Shown here piece after piece: positions 6,031-12,388 of a stretch of DNA of 18,109 nt. The stretch comes from DASVEE01 sp036399695 (GTDB taxonomy: Bacteria; Acidobacteriota; Thermoanaerobaculia; Gp7-AA8): the NCBI GenBank assembly GCA_036399695.1, contig DASWMP010000197.1:1-18109 (forward strand), written 5' to 3'. The notes under the pieces were generated by a model. That model was not told where the DNA came from and made no database searches. It was given only the letters and a program-made list of their open reading frames with translations. The first letter of the stretch is position 1; each line of letters starts with the position of its first letter. The position numbers were made by a program, and so were the translations under genes.

Positions 6031-7404
6031 TCAAGTCCACGCGTCCATGTTGTCGAGGACATCGTCGATCGACAGCAGGCGCTCTTCGCCGCCGGGGGTG
6101 CGGAAGACGCCGTGATACCAGCCGCGGACGGCGACGGGCGTCAGGAGCTCGTCGTCGATGCGCAGGCGTTTGCCGCTGGCGAGCTTGAGGAAGACCTTTT
6201 CGTACTCCGACCGCGTCAGTCGCGGCGATGGCTGGGGGACGTCGGCGCGGCGCTCGCTCGAAGCGCGGCGCGCGCCGCGGCGGTCCGTCACCTGCTCGCC
6301 GCGCCAGGGTGGGGCGAGCTTTTCCTCGACGTCGAGGGCGCGTCTGCGATGAGCCTCGTCCGTCTCCTCGGAGTCGCGCATCAGCGGGGCGAAGTTGTGC
6401 AGCTCGGGGAGCGCGGAGCCCCAGCGCGTCGAGCGGCCGACGTCGTCGTACGCGGGCGGCCGCCCGGGCAGGTCGAGCAGGGACATCGTCTCGCCGCGAA
6501 AGACGGAGAAGAGCAGCCGGAAGCTGAAGGGATCGGAGTAGCGGTGGATCGAATCGCGGAACGCGAGGGCCACCTTGTGCGCGATGTCGCGCAGCGTGGC
6601 CCGCTTGCCCGACGTCAGCTTGAACGTCGTCTTGTCGAGCGAGGCTTTGAACGGATCGGCGGGGAAGTGGAAGCTGCGCACGACCCAGCCGTTGCGGGTG
6701 GCGTGCTTGCCGGGCCGCATCCCGACGATCACCGGGATGCCGCGCGCTTCGAGTTCCGAGACCATGTACGACGGCCAGGAGATCACGTCGCGGACGATGC
6801 CGACGATGAGCGCCGTAGTCGCCGCCATGAGTCCCGGGTCGGGAGTGAAGTCGAGGGTGATCTCGATGCGGTCGCGCCGCGGACGGACGCCCATGCCGCT
6901 CGACTCCCGGTTTGCGCCGGCCACGATGACCGGGACCGGCAGCAGATAGGCGAGGAGCATCGCCAGCTTCTGGATCGTCCGCTTGCTGCTGCGCTCCGCC
7001 CGATCGAGCTCGAAGGAGATGTTGAAGTGGCAACTGTAGGCCTGCAGGCGGACGGTCCGGCCGGTCCGCTTTTCCCAGCCGTCGAGCTGATCCCGGACGA
7101 AGCCGAGCTGCTCCCAGAGGCTGCGCACGACGCGGGCCGTGCACTGCGAGGCGATCTCGATGACCGGGGTGACGACCTCGATGACGCCGCCGTCGAAGTA
7201 AACCGCACCGCCGGTAGGCAGTTGCGACGATTTGTTGGTGCGCCTGAGGAGCGGCACGTCGATGAACGCCGCGGGAGTCCGCCATTCCTCCTCCGGCACG
7301 ACCTCCTGGCCGTCCACGAAGGGCTTGAACTCGGCCTCGAGGCCGATGACCGGCATCCTCAGTTCATTGCGATAGGGGAATCTCAGTGGATCGGAAGGCG
7401 GCAT
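6031..7404 (-). CDS. putative amidoligase / glutamate-cysteine ligase-like protein
   Basis: 457 residues, not assigned to a named family with certainty. MPVIGLEAEFKPF (about 17-29) resembles the first Glu-rich strand of the glutamate-cysteine ligase/amidoligase fold (G.E.E.). A later GGAVYFDGGVIEVVTPVIEIA resembles the second substrate/metal strand with its E(V/L)VTP motif, and SCHFNISFE resembles the following strand with H.N. Such enzymes form amide bonds between a carboxylate and an amine using ATP. The C-terminal about 110 residues are charged and look like an extra domain. The ATG at 7404 is chosen because further upstream codons run into the heptamer repeat at 7464-7600; Met at 7356 is an alternative. 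No ribosome binding site is clear. It stands alone, with repeat elements on both sides. Confidence 0.75.
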   Translation of the reverse strand: MPPSDPLRFPYRNELRMPVIGLEAEFKPFVDGQEVVPEEEWRTPAAFIDVPLLRRTNKSSQLPTGGAVYFDGGVIEVVTPVIEIASQCTARVVRSLWEQLGFVRDQLDGWEKRTGRTVRLQAYSCHFNISFELDRAERSSKRTIQKLAMLLAYLLPVPVIVAGANRESSGMGVRPRRDRIEITLDFTPDPGLMAATTALIVGIVRDVISWPSYMVSELEARGIPVIVGMRPGKHATRNGWVVRSFHFPADPFKASLDKTTFKLTSGKRATLRDIAHKVALAFRDSIHRYSDPFSFRLLFSVFRGETMSLLDLPGRPPAYDDVGRSTRWGSALPELHNFAPLMRDSEETDEAHRRRALDVEEKLAPPWRGEQVTDRRGARRASSERRADVPQPSPRLTRSEYEKVFLKLASGKRLRIDDELLTPVAVRGWYHGVFRTPGGEERLLSIDDVLDNMDAWT

Positions 7405-7463
7405 ACGTGAGCTGCGGATGAACCAGCAAGGATCGGGCCGGTAGTGACGGCGGGTGGAGAGAC

Positions 7464-7600
7464 GTTGTCCGTTGTCCGTGGGGGAGCCGGGCCCACGTGG
7501 CCGCTGGTCCGTACGGAGAAGCCCATCGGCACTGTTCGCTTCGTGCGCTGCGGTCCCGCCGAGCGCAGCACGGACAACGAGCAACGGACAACGAGCAACG
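7464..7600. repeat. heptamer-array element with GTGCTGCGCT core
   Basis: Left arm: GTTGTCC twice (7464-7477). Right arm: AGCGCAGCAC (7562-7571) followed by alternating GGACAAC and GAGCAAC, four units, to 7599. Read on the minus strand the right arm is four GTTG(T/C)(C/T)C-type heptamers ending directly in GTGCTGCGCT. About 84 bases lie between the arms. The element fills most of the gap between the amidoligase-like and TonB genes, 9 bases from the TonB stop codon. Confidence 0.88.
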
Positions 7601-7608
7601 TCTTTCTG

Positions 7609-8394
7609 CTACGAATCCAGCCTGAAAAACACGGTCAGCTCGTGCACGACTTCCTGCGCGACGCCATCCTTGACCATCGGGCGGAAGCGCCAGTGGCGGA
7701 TGGCACGGATCGCTTCCTTTTCGAAGGTGTCGTGCTGGGCGTGCTTGACGATCGAGACTTCCTTGACCCGGCCGTCCTTGCCGATGACGTAGCGGACGAC
7801 GCACTCGTCTTCCCAGTTCCGCAGCCGTCCCTCCTCGGGATAGGCGGGATAGACCTGGGAGAGGGGAAACATCGGGAGCTTCTTGTCGCGCTGCACGTGG
7901 ACGCGGCCGTCGTCGATGATCCCGCCGATGACGCCGCCGGCCTGGCCGCCGACTTCACCGCCGATCACACCGCCGACCTGACCGCCGACCACACCGCCAA
8001 CGACACCCCCTTCGATGCCGCCGTCGACCCCTTCGACCACCGGCTCGACCACTACCGGAGGCGTGTTGAGGACGAGCGGGATCGTGTCGGGGATGATGGT
8101 CGGGGCGACGAGCTCCTGCTGTACGTGCTGAACGACCGGGCTCTGCACCTGCTGCGCCGCGACCTTCTTCGGCGCGGCCGGGGGCGGTGGAGGAGGAGGC
8201 GGCGCGGGCGGCTCGAGCAGGTTGTACATCGCCGAATGTTTCGGCGACTCGAGAGGGAAGCCAACCTGCCAGATCGTCGAGACCATCCAGCCGGCGATGG
8301 CGAGGAGATGGATCGCGATCGACACGGGCAGCGTCTCGTACAAAATTTTGCGACTCTGCTTCCCGAACGTTTGCGGGGCGACCGTCTCGAACAT
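7609..8394 (-). CDS. energy transducer TonB family protein
   Basis: 261 residues in the TonB layout: cytoplasmic N-terminus, one membrane span (about 22-42), a Pro-rich segment (62-72, PPAPPPPPPPP), a periplasmic linker, and a TonB C-terminal domain (about 172-261) with YPAYPEEGRLRNWE, GKDGRVKEVSIVKH and AIRHWRFRPMVKDG. It would carry proton-motive-force energy to outer-membrane receptors, although no ExbB/ExbD or receptor lies in this window. The linker is unusual: residues 122-158 are a run of GGxx tetrapeptides. A GGAGAGG precedes the ATG at 8394 closely. The heptamer element lies just downstream of its stop. Confidence 0.92.
   Translation of the reverse strand: MFETVAPQTFGKQSRKILYETLPVSIAIHLLAIAGWMVSTIWQVGFPLESPKHSAMYNLLEPPAPPPPPPPPAAPKKVAAQQVQSPVVQHVQQELVAPTIIPDTIPLVLNTPPVVVEPVVEGVDGGIEGGVVGGVVGGQVGGVIGGEVGGQAGGVIGGIIDDGRVHVQRDKKLPMFPLSQVYPAYPEEGRLRNWEDECVVRYVIGKDGRVKEVSIVKHAQHDTFEKEAIRAIRHWRFRPMVKDGVAQEVVHELTVFFRLDS
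7921..8022 (-). repeat. 12-bp coding minisatellite (GGxx tetrapeptides in TonB linker)
   Basis: Within the TonB gene a degenerate 12-base unit repeats about eight times, encoding GGIE, GGVV, GGVV, GGQV, GGVI, GGEV, GGQA and GGVI. It replaces the Pro/Lys-rich spacer of classical TonB and probably makes a flexible or extended periplasm-spanning linker. Such tracts can change length by slippage. Confidence 0.8.
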
Positions 8395-8548
8395 TGCCTC
8401 TCCGTGTACGGCGATCCTAGCACTCGGATTCGGGAGAAGCCGTTACAAAACGAATGAGGCCTGAAAGGCGATAGGACCAATGGAGCCAATGAGATCCATA
8501 ATTCAATCCCACGGCTCCGACGGTCCGCTCATGACCTGAGCCTATTGC

Positions 8549-8962
8549 TCAAGCCGTCATGCGCTGCTCCATGGCCAACCGCCCGGTGACCAGGCCGTGG
8601 GCTTCGAGGTAGAAGCGCACGTCGGTCGGCGAGAGGGCGTAAAGGACGCGGTCACCGCCGCGGCCGGTGGCGCTGAGGAACGCGGCGTCGTTCTCGTTGA
8701 CGAGGATGACGTCACCGGAGAACTCGTGCGGCAGGGCGGCCAGCAGGTCGAGAAAGTCGGACGGCGAGGCGGCGCGGTCCACCACCACCCGCTCGATGTC
8801 GATCTCCATGTCGACGATGCCGGCGCGGATGGCGTACTTCAGCACCGCGAACGAGTCGACGAAGATCGTCCGGGTGACGGCGGCGCTCGAATCATCCCAA
8901 TCGCGATCGGGCGTGGAGAGCGAGCGTGCGACGAGGGTTACGCGTCTGGCATCGGTGCGCAT
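8549..8962 (-). CDS. hypothetical soluble protein, weakly receiver-like
   Basis: 137 residues, family not recognised. Predicted strands and helices alternate (RRVTLVAR, FAVLKYAIRAG, IERVVVDR, DFLDLLAAL, DVILVNEND, RVLYALSPTDVRFYLEAHGLV), loosely like a degenerate CheY receiver or similar Rossmann-type alpha/beta fold. No signal peptide or membrane span is seen. A weak GAGGA precedes the ATG at 8962. It starts 11 bases after the stop of the 43-residue membrane peptide gene and appears to be the last gene of a three-gene unit starting at 9450, opposite a sigma-54 activator. Function unknown. Confidence 0.7.
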   Translation of the reverse strand: MRTDARRVTLVARSLSTPDRDWDDSSAAVTRTIFVDSFAVLKYAIRAGIVDMEIDIERVVVDRAASPSDFLDLLAALPHEFSGDVILVNENDAAFLSATGRGGDRVLYALSPTDVRFYLEAHGLVTGRLAMEQRMTA

Positions 8963-8973
8963 CGGTTATGTCC

Positions 8974-9105
8974 TCAGAAACCCTGCTGCGCGACGGCAGC
9001 GACGACGGCGATGAAGAAGGAGGCGCCGGAGAGGGCGCTGATGACGCGCCACGACTGCCGGCCGCGGCGGATGTCGGAGATGGTGTGCTCGATGAACTGT
9101 GACAT
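8974..9105 (-). CDS. 43-residue single-span membrane peptide
   Basis: A small frame encodes 43 residues: a charged N-terminus (MSQFIEHTISDIRRGRQSW) followed by one hydrophobic segment (about 21-40, VISALSGASFFIAVVAAVAQ) and ending QQGF. GGAGAA lies a few bases before the ATG. It is packed between the secreted protein gene (24-base gap) and the 137-residue gene (11-base gap) in the same orientation, which supports it as a real gene. The positive residues before the span suggest a cytoplasmic N-terminus. Function unknown. Confidence 0.65.
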   Translation of the reverse strand: MSQFIEHTISDIRRGRQSWRVISALSGASFFIAVVAAVAQQGF

Positions 9106-9129
9106 GTGGATGTTCTCCTTTTCTTCTGA

Positions 9130-9450
9130 TTACTTGCTGGCAGTAGTGATGGGTGCGGCCGTCGGAAGAGGAACGGTGCGGGTGCCGAACTCGTCGGCCG
9201 CCCAGACGTCCAGCGGCAGCGACTTGCCGGCCGTCGTCATGTAGGTCGTCTCCTTCTTGTCGGCGAGGAGCTCGATCGAGCCGCCGATGGGCACGCGGTA
9301 CGTACGCCCGTCGTAACGGAACTCGGCGCCCGGCGTGCCGACGAAGCGGTACGACACGGTCTTGATGCCGCAGGTGACCTGAGGCGCCACGGCGTGCTTC
9401 GGACCACCGAGGTTCAGCGTGAGAGCGAGTGCTGCGATGACGACGAACAT
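9130..9450 (-). CDS. small secreted hypothetical protein
   Basis: 106 residues. The first about 16 residues (MFVVIAALALTLNLGG) are hydrophobic and look like a signal peptide, although the n-region lacks positive charge. The mature part has short beta-like stretches (KTVSYRFVGTPGAEFRYDGRTYRVPIGGSIELLA) and a single Cys near the start (VTCG). The ATG at 9450 is chosen for its clear GGAGG eight bases upstream and the hydrophobic start; a longer frame from 9540 would place 30 charged residues in front. It is the first gene of the three-gene unit and has a candidate sigma-54 promoter upstream. No family recognised. Confidence 0.72.
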   Translation of the reverse strand: MFVVIAALALTLNLGGPKHAVAPQVTCGIKTVSYRFVGTPGAEFRYDGRTYRVPIGGSIELLADKKETTYMTTAGKSLPLDVWAADEFGTRTVPLPTAAPITTASK

Positions 9451-9485
9451 CTGTTTTTCCTCCGATCGTGGACGCTTTTCCCTAG

Positions 9486-9501
9486 TCCAAAGTCGGTACC
9501 A
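9486..9501 (-). promoter_or_regulatory. candidate sigma-54 (-24/-12) promoter
   Basis: On the minus strand TGGTACCGACTTTGGA aligns with the sigma-54 consensus TGGCAC-N5-TTGCA with exact spacing. The -24 GG and -12 G are present; the -12 C is replaced by G. The predicted start is about 25 bases before the ATG of the secreted protein gene at 9450, and a sigma-54 activator is encoded next door. Position supports it; the -12 mismatch weakens it. Confidence 0.45.
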
Positions 9502-9578
9502 TGCGCGCCGGAACGTCGAATCCTCTTTGTCGTCAGGCACTTAGCTGATTTGGATGGAAAAATCACCTGTTCGGAATT

Positions 9579-9592
9579 CATACACGTGTATG
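9579..9592. promoter_or_regulatory. 14-bp perfect palindrome, candidate activator binding site
   Basis: CATACACGTGTATG is a perfect palindrome placed 13 bases before the ATG of the sigma-54 regulator. It is about 100 bases upstream of the predicted start of the divergent operon, a typical distance for an enhancer-binding-protein site. It could also serve for autoregulation, since it overlaps a TATGAT hexamer (9589-9594). Confidence 0.5.
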
Positions 9593-9604
9593 ATGCCCGG
9601 GCAA

Positions 9605-10978
9605 ATGAGCGAGCTCAGAAACCGAATTCTGGTCGTTGATGACGATCCGCAGATCTCCGCCGGCCTCACCGCGCTCCTGATGGACGACTGGGATGCCCGC
9701 TCCGCAGAGAGTGGGAAGGAGGCGCTCATTGCCTTCAGCGAGTTTTCGCCCGATGTCGTTTTGCTGGACGTTCAACTTCCGGACATATCGGGCATCGATC
9801 TCCTGCATCAACTGAAGATGTACTCCGACACCACGGCCGTGATCATGATGTCGGGCGTAGGAAACCTCGAAGGCGTGATCGAGTCGATGAAGCTCGGTGC
9901 GGAGACCTTCCTCCAGAAACCGTTCGATTTCGATACGCTCATTCTGACTCTCGAACAGGTGTCGCGGATGATCGCCACCCGTCGCGAGCTGATGGCGCTC
10001 CGCCGCGCCGACGCGAAAGACGTCGAGCGGCTCCCCGGCATCTCTCCCTCCATCGCTCACCTCAACCAGATCCTCGGGCAGATCGCCCGTGCGCCGTCGC
10101 CCGTCCTCGTGGAAGGGGAGTCCGGCACCGGAAAGGGCGTCATCGCCCGCCTCATCCACAACCGTTCCGCCCGCGGACGCGCGCCCTTCGTCGATCTCAA
10201 CTGCGCCGGCCTTTCCAAGGAGCTCCTCGAGTCCGAGCTCTTCGGCCACGAGCGGGGCGCGTTCACGAACGCCATGAACCAGAAGCCCGGCCTCTTCGAG
10301 ATCGCCGGCGAAGGCACGCTCTTCCTCGACGAGATTGGCGAGATGGAGCTGACGGTGCAGGCGCGCCTCCTCAAGGCACTCGAAGAGAAGCGCTTTCGCC
10401 GCGTCGGCGGCATTCGTGACCTCCGCGCCGACTTCCGCCTCGTCGCCGCCACCAACCGCGATCTCGCAGCCGAAGTGGCAGCCGGCCGGTTCCGCGGCGA
10501 CCTCTACTACCGCCTGAACGTCGTCAAGCTGCGCATGCCGCCGCTGCGCGAGCGGATGGAGGACCTGCCGATCCTGGTGCAGGAGATCCTGCGGCCGCTC
10601 TCGAAAGACATGGGCCGGGCCTTCCCGAAGGTCAGCCCGCGCGCGCTCCGGAAGCTGGAGAACTACCCCTGGCCCGGCAACATCCGCGAGCTGCGCAACG
10701 TCCTGGAGCGCGCCCTCCTCACGCTGACGGTGGACGAGATCCGGAGCGAGGACCTGACGATCGAAGGGGGCACGCCGCCCGTGGCAGGGAAAAGCGGTTC
10801 GCTGCCCAGCGAGGAATGGGAGATCCAGCCGCTCGACCTGATCATCTCTCAATATGTGGCCGCCTCCGTGAAGGCGACGGGCGGCAACGTCCGCAAAGCA
10901 GCCCGCTCGCTTCACATCAGCCCGTCGACGCTCTACTCCAGGCTGAAAGAAGGAGAGGCGGCGGGTGGCGTTCGCTAG
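9605..10978 (+). CDS. sigma-54-dependent response regulator (NtrC family)
   Basis: 457 residues in the order receiver, AAA+, Fis-type HTH. In the receiver (5-120) the phospho-acceptor is Asp55 (LLDVQLPD), with the acidic pocket VDDD, Ser83 and Lys105 (QKPF) conserved. The AAA+ domain (about 145-375) has Walker A GESGTGKG (171-178), Walker B GTLFLDE (237-243), the arginine-finger region GRFRGDLYYRL, and WPGNIRELRN. The sigma-54 contact loop reads GAFTNA (218-223) instead of GAFTGA. The C-terminal HTH is at about 425-448 (GGNVRKAARSLHISPSTLYSRLK). The ATG at 9605 is preferred because it starts at the receiver domain; a longer frame from 9554 would include the palindrome. No sensor kinase is adjacent. 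metK follows after 54 bp, possibly co-transcribed. Confidence 0.93.
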   Translation: MSELRNRILVVDDDPQISAGLTALLMDDWDARSAESGKEALIAFSEFSPDVVLLDVQLPDISGIDLLHQLKMYSDTTAVIMMSGVGNLEGVIESMKLGAETFLQKPFDFDTLILTLEQVSRMIATRRELMALRRADAKDVERLPGISPSIAHLNQILGQIARAPSPVLVEGESGTGKGVIARLIHNRSARGRAPFVDLNCAGLSKELLESELFGHERGAFTNAMNQKPGLFEIAGEGTLFLDEIGEMELTVQARLLKALEEKRFRRVGGIRDLRADFRLVAATNRDLAAEVAAGRFRGDLYYRLNVVKLRMPPLRERMEDLPILVQEILRPLSKDMGRAFPKVSPRALRKLENYPWPGNIRELRNVLERALLTLTVDEIRSEDLTIEGGTPPVAGKSGSLPSEEWEIQPLDLIISQYVAASVKATGGNVRKAARSLHISPSTLYSRLKEGEAAGGVR

Positions 10979-11032
10979 GCAGGTTTGTTAGGATTCGCCG
11001 ATTCTTCCTCAGCCATTTCACAGGAGCTTCTA

Positions 11033-12199
<1,167 letters not shown>

Positions 12200-12223
12200 A
12201 CGACCAGACAGTTGCTTTGCACG

Positions 12224-12253
12224 AAGCCTCGGGCGCAAGCCCGGGGCTTTTTT
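12224..12253 (+). terminator. intrinsic terminator of metK
   Basis: AAGCCTCGGGC pairs with GCCCGGGGCTT around a GCAA tetraloop (11 pairs with one G-T), followed by a T-run of about six. It starts 24 bases after the metK stop codon. Confidence 0.9.
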
Positions 12254-12259
12254 GTTGGG

Positions 12260-12380
12260 GGGGAGAGTTTTGGGTTTTCGGTTTTTGGTTTTTGGTTTTT
12301 GGTGCTCCGCTACACGAGGCTGATCCGCTGAGCGCAGCACCAACAACCAACAACCAAAAACCAAAAACTCTCCCCCAACG
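12260..12380. repeat. heptamer-array inverted repeat with GTGCTGCGCT core
   Basis: Left arm: GTTTTGG, GTTTTCG and three GTTTTTG units (12267-12301) running straight into GTGCTCCGCT (12302-12311). Right arm: AGCGCAGCAC (12331-12340), two CAACAAC and two CAAAAAC units (12341-12368), then TCTCCCC. Outer GGGGAGA/TCTCCCC and GTTGGGG/CCCCAAC also pair. The whole unit is a long imperfect hairpin between the metK terminator and the convergent glycosyltransferase stop at 12389. Confidence 0.9.
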
Positions 12381-12388
12381 GGTCTCAT

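Noticed and set aside
7405..7584. N-terminal extension of the amidoligase-like protein
   Set aside because: These codons are translated from the heptamer element and lack any family similarity.
8473..8498. Near-repeat of GACCAATG / GAGCCAATG type
   Set aside because: Only two to three degenerate units of about 9 bases; too short to separate from chance or to join to the heptamer family.
8530..8558. Nested inverted repeat (CATGAC...GTCATG with inner TGAGC...GCTCA) at the end of the 137-residue gene
   Set aside because: It overlaps the stop codon, has a bulged stem and no T-run, so a terminator call is not supported.
10979..11032. SAM riboswitch upstream of metK
   Set aside because: Only 54 bases separate the genes, with no conserved riboswitch pattern or expression-platform hairpin.
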